The notes under the pieces: generated by a model | What the model was told of the DNA's origin: nothing | What the model saw: only the letters and a program-made list of their open reading frames with translations | The model's database searches: none | Translations under genes and position numbers: made by a program | Part shown: positions 49,531 through 58,882 of the stretch, piece after piece | Position numbering within the stretch: position 1 is the first letter of the stretch | How the letters are laid out: each line of letters opens with the position of its first letter | Assembly (NCBI RefSeq): GCF_021462225.1 | Contig: NC_061811.1 | Location: 2,319,663-2,383,662, forward strand | Reading direction: 5' to 3' | Origin: Girardinichthys multiradiatus | Taxonomy: Eukaryota > Chordata > Actinopteri > Cyprinodontiformes > Goodeidae | Length of the DNA: 64,000 bases

Positions 49531-50577
49531 GACAGGTCGGTGGGACTTCCGGTGAGGGTGGGATTTCCGGTTGGCGCCATGTGGGTGCCATGTGGGCAGG
49601 AGGTCACGTGGTCAAGCAGGTGGTGTGTCCAAGGGGGCGTAACCGTGGATGCTGATTGCTTGTCGTCATTAGGGGCGATACCTTAAATGAGTCAATTAAA
49701 ACACAGGGGTGTGTTTAAGGGTGTTACGGGGAAGGCCTTAAATGAACCAATTAAAACACACAAGGGTGTGTTTAAGGGTGTTATTAATAATCTGTATGTT
49801 TTTTCAGGCGTTAATACATCTAAAAACAAACAAAAAAAAGACATGCATCCTTTTATATTTCAATGTTGACCTATCACATGAAATCCTAATAAAATGAACT
49901 GTGTAACCTGACAGAAATTGTAAGTTCATTTTGCTTTTACAGCAGGACCTATTTTGTTGAATATATGAGCCAGTCTAAATCAGTTCAAAATAGAAAAGAC
50001 CTAAAAAGTAAATTAAAAGATTGTGCTTCACTACATCGATGGAATGAGAAAAAACCTTCAGCTTCTGCGTCAACATACTGGAAAAGCAGCTGAAAGAGGT
50101 AAGACGAATATGAGCTTAACAGAAAAAAAAAAAAAGAACTTCAGTATACTGTTTCCAAGTTACAAATTGACTCTAGCAATAATGTGTTGAGAGACTCCAT
50201 TGTAGGAAAAAGGAATGATAATTTTAGTTACCTGTAGCTTTTCTAAAACATTTACTTTTTCATCTTATAGTAAAAGGTTATTCAGGGGGGGTTACAGTTA
50301 TACTATATCCATCTGTTAGGGGCGATGTCAGGAAGGGCAGTTAGGTCTGTTCCTCAGATAACCATATCACCTTTGAACTCAAGAAAGGGTTTTGGTCTTA
50401 AAAACATAGTCTTTGCAGTTGAGATAACACTGTCATGTTCTGGAATAAATACTGTGAGTAAATGTTGTCCGGGGGCTCTGTTTCATTGGCTAACCTCAGT
50501 GTCAGGGTCTTCAAATGCTGAATGTCTTTGAACCATAACACTTGTTACATTGAAAATACCAGTACTGACAAGAAAAA
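49531..50577. other. GC-richer leader region of the virus-like element
   Basis: Composition changes abruptly near 49540 (GGTGGGACTTCCGGTGAGGG, GGCGCCATGTGGG). A 55-bp tandem duplication lies at 49681-49784. TTAGGGGCGAT occurs twice (about 49669 and 50316). It could contain the left terminal repeat of the Maverick, but the opposite end is outside the window, so this cannot be tested here. Confidence 0.35.
49681..49784. repeat. 55-bp tandem duplication
   Basis: Two units starting CCTTAAATGA (49681 and 49736), each with CAATTAAAACACA and GGGTGTGTTTAAGGGTGTTA. Confidence 0.9.
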
Positions 50578-50738
50578 ATGTCGGTAAATATTTCAGGAAA
50601 CCCGGAAATTGTGGAATCTACTTCTGATAATTCACAAAAGCACAATGACATCTTTAAACGTAAGTAAGTAAGTAAGTATTCATCTTTAAGAAATCATTAA
50701 ATGCATGTGAATGTTCTCTAATTTTGTTTATATATATT

Positions 50739-50777
<39 letters not shown>

Positions 50778-51997
50778 TCTTTGTCATAGAACCCACCGCT
50801 GATGACCTTGATGATTTCATCTTGACACAATCAGATTATGGTAAGTAAATGTTAAATGCAATAAAATATATATATACATATATATATTATAGTTAACCCT
50901 TGACAATGTTTCAATTTATAGATTTGATGAGAGAGGTAAACCCGAATGATCAAGTTGGAGGATTCAGCGGCTGGAATCGACAGTCAAAATTGAGAAGGCA
51001 AATTATTTCCAAACAAGAAAAAACACCAACAACATCTGAACTTTCTTTTAACACAGAAATTAAAACTGATTCTTTGAATACTCCTCCGTCAATTATCATC
51101 ATTTCCCCTGAAGACACACCGGATAAGTTACCGGCACCACCAGAAAGTAAGTCCTAAGAACTAACTATTTTTCTTTGAGAGTGAATGTATTTTAAACCTC
51201 AGATAAAAACTGTTTACAGATTCGACTGAGAGCTCTGTGGAAGACACAGCTGTCGAGCAGAAGCAGCAGCAGCAGGGTAGAAAAAAAAAAAAAATGAAAT
51301 AAAAACAATATATATATATATATATATATGTATTTTAAGCATAGTTCAATAAAATGTCATATAAACCTGTTTACAGATACATCCAAAGATGCCACATTGA
51401 ATCCGCCCACCAGAAGGTCGCTTTTCAAAGATCAAGACAGCTTTCAGCAGAGAGGCACCGTTTCAGTTCAACAAGAAGTAAAATCTGGAGGTTTTACCGC
51501 TAAGAATCGGAGTAAGATAAAAAAAAAAAACTTGTGTATTTTAAAAACTATTTTTCATTTTATTTATGAACGTTGTGCTGCGCAGCGTAAGATAACTTTT
51601 ATTGTCTTCTGTTTTTACAGAATATTTAACCCCGGCCAAAAGACAGCGACTCTCTACGCTACAAAGTAGAGCAACGCTAGTGAGTGGATTAATGAACGGT
51701 ACGTTTTAATTCATACATACATACTGAATTAATTTGAATTCCCCCTTTTTTTTCAGCTTTAATGTGATTATTTCAATATATATATACATATTTGTATTTA
51801 TTTATTTTTTGTTCATTCTCCTTACAGAGGTAACGTTGATAGTAGGACAGATTGGCTACAGAAACGGACAACGCAGGAAGACAGTCTCTACAGTCTCACG
51901 GGATCTTCGTAATAAGGCCTCATCGTTAACGCTTCTGGCAGCATGTCAGATTCTCTTAAAGAAGCATTTTGGTGACATCAAGGTGATTTTAAACTGA
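50578..51997 (+). CDS. seven-exon gene of unknown function
   Basis: Exons 50578-50659, 50790-50840, 50922-51146, 51220-51276, 51377-51511, 51621-51698 and 51828-51997. The sum is 798 nt, 265 codons plus TGA. All six introns (73-130 nt) are phase 1. Acceptors are CATAG, TATAG or ACAG. Donors are GTAAGT three times, GTAAGA, GTACGT and a weak GTAGAA after exon 4. Predicted features: acidic segment in exon 2 (DDLDDFILTQSDYD), Pro/Ser/Thr-rich low complexity in exon 3 (TPPSIIIISPEDTP), a Gln run in exon 4, a basic patch in exon 6 (TPAKRQRLSTLQSR), and a last exon with basic and aliphatic helices (RNGQRRKTVSTVSRD, LTLLAACQILLKKHF). No signal peptide or membrane segment. I recognise no family. Position upstream of the polymerase suggests an early or regulatory role, or capture of a host gene. 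Confidence 0.6.
50737..50773. repeat. (TA)n in intron 1
   Basis: About 16 TA units inside the first intron of the seven-exon gene. Confidence 0.9.
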
Positions 51998-52073
51998 ACT
52001 GATCACTGTGTTTTTTTTTTGTTTTTTTTCTGTAGGTTAGTTTTATTTTATTTTTTTTCTTATGTTCATAGAA

Positions 52074-53732
52074 ATGGATAACCGAATCAGACTTGCCCTG
52101 GATGAAATAAGAAATTTAGTTAATGAACTTAAAGAAATTCCCGTTAATGCAGAACTAGCAGATAACATCGTTTTAAATGCATCTCCTGCTAACAGTGAAA
52201 ATGTAATAAATGAACATCAGCACGGTGACTTTTTAAACGTAATCAATCAGGCTCTTGAAGATTTAAATAGAGCATTGTTTCCACTCAGCATTGAGCAAAA
52301 TGATCCACCTGACACTCATCAGAATCCTTCTACGTCACACGCCGCAGATCGGCACGGTGACTTTTTAAACGTAATCAATCAGGCTCTTGAAGATTTAAAT
52401 AGAGCATTGTTTCCACTCAGCATTGAGCAAAATGATCCACCTGACACTCATCAGAATCTTTCTACGTCACACGCCGCAGATCGGCACGGTGACGTTTTAA
52501 ACGTAATCAATCAGGCTCTTGAAGATTTAAATAGAGCACCATCTCCACACAGCAGCATTGAGGAAAATGATTCACCTGACAGTCATCAGAATCCTTCTAG
52601 GTCACACGCCGCAGATCAGCACGGGGGTCATTTCCATACGGACGTAGCAGTTAGTTCTGATCAAATAGGACGAAACCCTCCAGCCGTGGTTGAACGTGAA
52701 CATTTTAATAACCATGAAATAAGGAGGCCTTTTACCATACCGCCGCCCTGTCCAAGTAACGTTCCAGATTTAGCAGCATTCTATACAGACATCATGCGTA
52801 TTATCATTGAATTAGCTGACGCTGCGAGATCGTTAACCAGACGTAACGACGTTGTGCAGCTGGAATTAGTGGGTGAAAATCTCAATCGTCACATCACATT
52901 TACTGTTACAGATGATGGAAATATGATCCTGCCTGCTTTCGAAAACTTCCTCGACGATTTAGTACAATCGAATGCAAATATACCTGTAGATAATAACATG
53001 GAATTTGTTCTTCAGGTTGTTAATGACCCAGCAGGAGGTTCTAAGCGTAAAGCTGCAGGAACGTTAGACTGTGAACTGTTTAATAAGAAAATGCATCATT
53101 TGTATATTATAAACAATACCGGTAATCAGTTATGTTTTGCAATCAGCCTCGCACACGTCTCTGATCCTGAGCTCACGGATCACCGTGCTGTAGAACTGGG
53201 GAGGAGATGGCAGCATCAGGCAGGCCTCGACGAGCAAACAGCAGTTACTTTTAGTGATATTGGTAAATTTGAAACCATTCTGAAGAGAAAAATTGTAGTG
53301 TTTCACAGAACCACGGACTCTACTGCTCTGTGTAAATTTGAGACCAGTTTCCCTGATCGTTCAAACCCTCTGTTTTTGCTGTTATTTCAAGGTCATTACT
53401 ATGGGATAAAAAATCTCAAAGGTTTTATGGGGTGCAGATATATTTGTAATTACTGTTACGCAAACTATGAGAATGCAAACACACACCATTGTGAAGGTTA
53501 TTGTCCAGTGTGTCGAACATATAAATGTATGCAAGAAATTAGCAATCCTATAAGCTGTGCAGGCTGTCAAAGAATCTGTCGTAATTCCTCATGTTTCAGC
53601 AGACACAGGGAATCGCGCATCAGAAATAGTGCTGACAGACCTATGAGTGACTGTGAGTTGGTAAAACTGTGTAAAGTATGCAAACGGATATACGTTATTC
53701 CAATCAGTAAACCGAATAAACCACACGTGTAA
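52074..53732 (+). pseudogene. polB: DNA polymerase B, N-terminal part
   Basis: About 550 codons from ATG at 52074 (or 52062). Residues ~50-190 hold three tandem 44-45-residue repeats, HGDFLNVINQALEDLNRA followed by a Pro/His-rich part. Then comes a region with NNTGNQLCFAISLA and GHYYGI, a Cys/His pair as in the OTU-like fold proposed for some Maverick polymerases. A Cys-rich block follows (about residues 450-550: CRYICNYCYANY, CEGYCPVCRTYKC, CKVCKR), resembling zinc ribbons found before the exonuclease in this family. The frame ends at TAA 53730-53732, and family-like sequence continues in another frame. Protein-primed replication polymerase; this part would not act alone. Confidence 0.75.
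52221..52619 (+). repeat. three in-frame 132-bp tandem repeats
   Basis: Units 52221-52352, 52353-52484 and 52485-52619 (the last one codon longer). Units 1 and 2 are almost identical and unit 3 is more divergent. All preserve the polymerase reading frame. Confidence 0.93.
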
Positions 53733-53734
53733 GT

Positions 53735-56329
53735 AATGTAAAATGCAGTATTTGCGGTGAAAATGTACCCCCCAGCCTAGACATTACATGCGATGATCAT
53801 AAGTGTTACATTCTGCCTTGCAGTGCAATTAATCAGCTTGATGATAAACTGATTTTTTATGATTTCGAATGCCTCGTCAATGAGAGCGGCGAGCATACCC
53901 CCTTTCTGGTCTGTGATAAAACGTTGAAAGGTGATGAATGGTACGCTTATGGACTGAATTGCACCCAAAAATTTCTCCTGCATTTCAGGAGGCCGAAGTA
54001 CAGAGGCTTCACCTTAATAGCGCACAATGCGCGGGGGTATGATGATTACCTGATTCTCACAGCAATGCTGCAGTTAGGGATTAAACCTCATCTCGTCATG
54101 GTAGGAAGTAAACTTCTCTGTTCAACCGACCCTGATTACAGGTTAAAATACATTGATAGCCTGTCCTTCATGTGCATAAAGCTTAGCGCCATGCCGAAAG
54201 CGTTAGGCTTTACCGATCAAAGCAAGGGTTTTTTTCCCCACCTATTTTCCTCTGAACAACATCTCCAGTATGTGGGGGCTTTTCCTCCTCCATCCTGCTA
54301 CGCTGTAGAACGCATGAGTCTTCAAGAACAACAGGTGTTTAACAGCTGGTACAGAGAAGCGAGCAAAGAGGTCTTTGACTTTAAGAAAGAAGCTATTCGT
54401 TATTGTAAAAATGACGTTGAAATTCTTTTTCAAGGATGCTTAAAATTCAGAGACGAGTTCTTTAAGGAGACAAGTGTGGATCCGTTTAAAAGTATCACAA
54501 TAGCATCAGCCTGCATGAAGGTTTTTGTAACCAATTTCCTTCCTCTTCAAACCTTAGCCATTCCATCACCTCTGGACTACAGACATAGCAGTAAAACGTT
54601 CTCCAGCGCGTCCATTCAATGGCTCAGCTGGATTGCAGACAGCAGAGCCATATTTATCGAGCATGCATTAAATAGGGGTGAAAAGAAAATCGGGCCATAT
54701 TCAGAGGATGAGTATGCAGAGATTAACGGTGTCAAAGTTGCGTTTGAATTTTACGGCTGTTTTTTCCACGGCTGTAAAAAGTGTTACATGCCTCATGACA
54801 AGTGTCCTTTGAGAAGGGTCGCATTTGAACAGTTTTACGCAGCCACTGTTGAGAGAAGCAAGGTGTTACAAACTGTGTACGGCCTTCGTCTCAAAGTCAT
54901 ATGGGAGCATGAGTGTATTGAAATGAAAAAATCAGACCCAGGGGTGATCAACTTTCTTGAGAAAGTTAATGCACCCGGACCGCTATCCCCCCGGGATGCT
55001 CTGTATGGTGGACGCACCTGTCCTATGAAGTTGAGGTACACAGCGGAACCGGATGAAACTGTACACTATGTGGATTACACATCTCTGTACCCTTATGTAA
55101 ACGCCAACTGCGTTTTTCCCCTCGGACACCCCACCATCATTTACAAAGATTTTGATGACCCCAGCAGCTACTTCGGTATAATCAAAGCTGTGGTCTACCC
55201 ACCACGTAACCTGTTGTTCCCTATTTTACCTTACAGAAAATCCCAAGGTAAACTTGTGTTCACTCTCTGCCGCACATGCGCTGAAATAAATAACCAGTCA
55301 GGTCCCTGCATGCATAATGATCAGGACAGAGCTCTGACGGGTGTTTGGGTGAGTGTAGAACTCTGTAAAGCGTTACAATGTGGGTATCGTCTTGCTAAAA
55401 TCACAGAGGTGTGGCATTTTGAAAAGAGAAGTGATACAATCTTTAAAGGTTACATTCATTGCTTTTTAAAGGGTAAGCAGGAGGCTTCACGCTATCCGTC
55501 TGAAGCAGTGGATCAGGAGAGTAAGTCAAAGTATATAAGCGACTACAAACTGCATCAGGGCATCCAATTAGACCCTGAGAAAATTGAGGTGAATCTTGCC
55601 AAAAGGCAGGTTGCAAAATTGTGTTTAAACAGTTTTTGGGGGAAATTTGCGCAAAGAAGTGATCTGTCTCAGACCACAGTCATCACTAACCCTGAAGACT
55701 TTTTCAGCTTCATGTTCTCGAGTAAATACAGGATTAACTATTTTCATTTTTTCAACCCTGAAATGTGTGTAGTGCAGTGGAATTTTAGTAAACGTGTCAT
55801 ATATCCACCAAGTAAGACAAATAATGTGTTTATAGCAGCATTCACCACTGCTTATGCACGTTTAAAACTTCTCAGCAGCATGGAGAAGTTACAGGACAGA
55901 TTGATTTATATTGACACGGACAGTTTGATTTATGTGACAAAAAGTGGTGAAACTCCTCTGGAATTGGGGAATTATCTGGGTGATCTTACTGACGAGTTAG
56001 ATGGTGACAGCATTTCGGAGTTTGCATCGACAGGACCCAAGAGTTATGCATACTAAACTAAAAACCGTAAAAAAGTAGTGACACGTGCTAAAGGCATCAC
56101 TCAGACGCATGAATGCAGCGAGAGGGTCAATTTTGACAGCATCAAAGGGCTGGTCCAGGGCTACTTACAGAGGTCAAGTGAGGGTGTCATTGAAATCCCT
56201 CAACACACGATCAGGAGGGATAAAAAGAGATTCCGTTTGACAAACGCGACATTTCTTAAAAAGTTTCGACTGGTGTATGATAAGAGACGTCTTTTTTCTG
56301 ACGGGACAACTCTGCCTTTCGGTTATTAG
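53735..56329 (+). pseudogene. polB: DNA polymerase B, exonuclease and polymerase domains
   Basis: Frame open from about 53735 (first ATG 53924). Exo I: YDFEC near 53857. Counted from M at 53924: Exo II LIAHNARGYDDY (31-42), Exo III YCKNDVEIL (160-168), polymerase motif A DYTSLYP (384-390), motif B KLCLNSFWG (565-573), motif C YIDTDSLIYV (662-671), and the KSY near 706. FFHGCKKCY (280-288) is a conserved Maverick-type insertion. An in-frame TAA at 56054-56056 falls right after the KSY motif. The remaining 90 codons (56057-56329, containing KGLVQGYL and FRLTNATFLKKFRLVYDKR) continue in the same frame and end in FGY. All catalytic Asp residues are present. The gene is split from its N-terminal part by a frame change and truncated by one nonsense codon. 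Confidence 0.88.
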
Positions 56330-56331
56330 AG

Positions 56332-56997
56332 TTGAAGAAGATTGATTTTGATCCTAGATTTAGAGCACCTTTCTCATGTATGATAGTTGGACCCAGCGGC
56401 TGCGGGAAAACTTTCTTTGTAAAAAGTATTTTACAAAACTGTAATCATGTCATGGATATTGTTCCAGAAAATATTGTATGGATTTACACATCTTTTCAAC
56501 CCATGTATGCTGAATTGCAGAAGATGAATAAAAATATAAAATTTGTGGAAGGATTGCCTCATTCTTTTGAAGATGAAAACCTGTTTCCTCCTGATCAGAA
56601 TCATCTGATTATTCTAGACGATGTTATCGCTCAAGCCTCAGATGATGAAAACGTGATGAAGGTCTTTACCCAGTTTCGTCACCATCGTAATATGAGTGTT
56701 ATGATGTTGACTCAGAATGTTTTTCATCAGGGAAAGTTCAGTCGCACTATTAGTTTGAACTGTAATTATATGGTGTTGTTTAAGAACCCGAGAGATAAAC
56801 TCCAGCTGAATATACTGGCCCGCCAAATGTTTCCATCTCAAAAGGGTCTCTTCTTGGAGAGTTTTGAAGACACAACGAGAGAAGCTCATGGATATTTAAT
56901 CATCGATTTTATGCCTACCTGCCCAGAACATTTCAGACTGAGAACGGGGATACTTCCTCAGCAGTGGCCTGCTGTGTACGTACCCAGAACAAAGTAA
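56332..56997 (+). CDS. genome-packaging ATPase (A32/FtsK-like)
   Basis: 221 codons. Walker A GPSGCGKT (residues 20-27), Walker B LIILDDV (92-98), sensor-like SVMMLTQNVFHQ. ATPase of the poxvirus A32/adenovirus-IVa2 type that drives DNA into preformed capsids of double-jelly-roll viruses. The expected start position reads TTG (56332), and the first in-frame ATG is codon 17, inside the P-loop strand. So either a non-AUG start is used or the start was lost. The frame itself is undamaged. It begins 2 nt after the polymerase stop and ends 6 nt before the next gene. Confidence 0.85.
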   Translation: MKKIDFDPRFRAPFSCMIVGPSGCGKTFFVKSILQNCNHVMDIVPENIVWIYTSFQPMYAELQKMNKNIKFVEGLPHSFEDENLFPPDQNHLIILDDVIAQASDDENVMKVFTQFRHHRNMSVMMLTQNVFHQGKFSRTISLNCNYMVLFKNPRDKLQLNILARQMFPSQKGLFLESFEDTTREAHGYLIIDFMPTCPEHFRLRTGILPQQWPAVYVPRTK

Positions 56998-57003
56998 GTC
57001 ATC

Positions 57004-57345
57004 ATGTCTGCGCGTATAAAAAGGAATTTACCATTATTCAGAGCTTTGTACCAGGCCTGTCCACAGAAACGTAAAGATATTCTCGCACACTGCTCTCCTG
57101 ACTTTATTCAGGCTCTGTGTGAGATTGCACTGAATATCCTAAAAGGTAACATTAAACTATCACCCTCTCAACACCGACAATTGAAGAAACAAAGAAATAT
57201 CATCAGATTGTTGGGTGATAAAAGAACCGGGATAAAAACTAAACAGCTAGCTCTCAAAAAGCAACGAGGTGGTTTTATTCTCACCATCTTAACGGCTCTT
57301 GCACCCTTCATCGGTGATCTAGTGGGTGGAATCATCAGGAGATAA
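57004..57345 (+). CDS. conserved small basic Maverick protein
   Basis: 113 aa. Basic N-terminal two-thirds with a helix pattern (KRKDILAHCSPDFIQALCEIALNILKGNI, LSPSQHRQLKKQRNIIRLL). A hydrophobic glycine-rich end follows, GGFILTILTALAPFIGDLVGG (residues 88-109), likely an amphipathic or membrane-active segment. Proteins of this design recur in Maverick/adintovirus genomes and are thought to be minor virion components, but their role is not established. It starts 6 nt after the ATPase stop. Its TAA overlaps the next ATG by one base (TAATG at 57343-57347). Confidence 0.75.
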   Translation: MSARIKRNLPLFRALYQACPQKRKDILAHCSPDFIQALCEIALNILKGNIKLSPSQHRQLKKQRNIIRLLGDKRTGIKTKQLALKKQRGGFILTILTALAPFIGDLVGGIIRR

Positions 57346-58149
57346 TGTCTCTCAGAACATCGCAGAAGATGTTTCTCATTTCACCTCATCAATTCAAGCG
57401 TCTGACCCAGTCAGACACGTCCATCAGACAGACGGCGGAGGAGAATTTGGATGCTGAAATGAGAGCGATATTAAACGAGCCGGGTTTGACTTCTTATGAA
57501 AAAATCAAGAGATACGATGCTCTTCTCCAGAGGTATCTGACTTTACTTAAGCAAGGTGTCAAAGAAGAAAAACAGCGGGTCAGTTTAACGCTGCAGCATG
57601 ACACAGAGGTTCCTGAACATGAGCGGTCCCAAGAAAAACAAGGCCCAGGGCAGGACGAGGCCCCTAAGGATCAGGTTCTTACGGAAGTACTGAAAAGCCT
57701 TCCTAAACACAACCGTAAAAATGCCGAGTACATTTTGAAGAAATTATCCGAAAGAATTTGTATTTAAAGGAAATGTTATAAAAGGGTCCCACATGATTGA
57801 TTTGTTGAAAAATCTCATGCTTCCGTTTAAAAAATCTGGAGCATCACAAACCCGATGATGGTCTGACTTTCTACACACCTTGTCAGAGGTAAACATCCCT
57901 ATATCTTCAGTCATTAACCCTTATGCTCGTGAAGAATATAGACGTTTCAAAACAGAGGGTACATCAATTGAAAATGGGGGTACACCCCCCAGCGTTAAGC
58001 AGAGAAGAAAAAGAAGAAGAAGGCAGATAACTCATTCTCCCTACTGGTCGAGATCTGAGCTGGAAGATCCAAAAAATGCTGATGGGAAGTCAAAAAGGTC
58101 TCTTCGTAAGACGACACTACCACCCCGATGGATTACATTTTCACCATAA
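57345..58149 (+). pseudogene. conserved Maverick small gene, broken
   Basis: The first part (57345-57767, 140 codons) has a helical region SYEKIKRYDALLQRYLTLLKQ and an acidic/Gln-rich linker with RSQEKQGPGQDEAPKDQ, then LKSLPKHNRKNAEYILKKL. After a TAA at 57765 the family-like sequence continues through other frames (SHMIDLLKNLMLP near 57790), then VNIPISSVINPYAREEY from 57880 with a basic end (VKQRRKRRRRQ). At least one stop and two frame changes interrupt it. Function unknown. Similar small genes accompany the ATPase in other Mavericks. Nuclear or DNA-binding behaviour is suggested only by the Arg-rich tail. Confidence 0.6.
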
Positions 58150-58184
58150 ACCGTTATAAGAAAATGAAACATGTAGCCTATTTC

Positions 58185-58199
58185 TTTTATTCAATAAAA
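58185..58199. terminator. bidirectional poly(A) signal
   Basis: TTTTATTCAATAAAA, a 15-bp palindrome about C at 58192, gives AATAAA on the plus strand (58193-58198) and on the minus strand (58191-58186). It lies between the ends of the two convergent gene blocks. A second minus-strand AATAAA lies at 58202-58207. Confidence 0.75.
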
Positions 58200-58334
58200 T
58201 ATTTATTGATTATATTTTTCAAGTCTAACTTCGTTCTCTACTTCACACACTAACATATGATATCATTACACAAATATTAAATCATAAGAAGAAAAAAAAA
58301 AAAAAACAAACAATGAAAAAAAAAATAAGACAAT

Positions 58335-58876
58335 TTAAATTCCATAACAATCCAGAAACATCTCCAAAGAGCATGTTCCGTGAGTATAAAATGTACAACT
58401 TTGATTAATGACACATTTCTGATATTTTTTCACAAAGTTAGATACCATTAAATCATTCTTAATCACATCTCCGGTGTATTTCGACAACACTTGCTGCATT
58501 GATAATCCGCACGCTCTATGACATAGATAAAACTTGCAATGGTGACCGCACACAGTGGACAGAGTGTTTTGAAGCTGATTATTATGATACAATATTTTTG
58601 AGGATCTGTCTTCTAAAAATGTTACGATGCTTGACGGGTAGAACTCGAAATCCGGAGGAACCCATAAGAGTCAAAAAAGCTGGATTGACCATTCTCATCC
58701 AATGTCAGAGCTAGCCAGTGTTCCCCCAGCATGTGTGAAGGATGTGTGTTCACAATAAAGTAGGCCGGCCCTGGGAATTTGTCAGCTAGCAGCGGCAGCT
58801 GGTCACACGGCCACACACCACAAAACAAATCTCCCAGCAGATGATGCATCGGGCTCTCAATTTCATGATTATTCAT
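58335..58876 (-). pseudogene. adenain-like cysteine protease, frameshifted
   Basis: The N-terminal piece (58876-58622, 84 codons) contains the catalytic His in GEHWLAL (residue 53) and the acidic residue in FFDSYG (69). The C-terminal piece (58592-58335) contains VCGHHCKFYL, whose first Cys fits the active-site Cys of the adenovirus protease family. The two lie in different frames with a stop at 58624-58622, so the triad is split. Intact relatives mature the capsid by cutting at Gly-rich sites. It starts 6 nt after the major capsid stop, so it is the last gene of that cluster. Confidence 0.85.
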
Positions 58877-58882
58877 GCCTGA

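Noticed and set aside
49681..49784. CRISPR-like repeat pattern
   Set aside because: Only two direct units with no spacers, in eukaryotic DNA.
51961..52080. Splicing of the seven-exon gene into polymerase B
   Set aside because: A GTGATT donor after exon 7 and a CATAG acceptor at 52070 exist. The phases do not match the polymerase frame, and exon 7 reaches a stop by itself.
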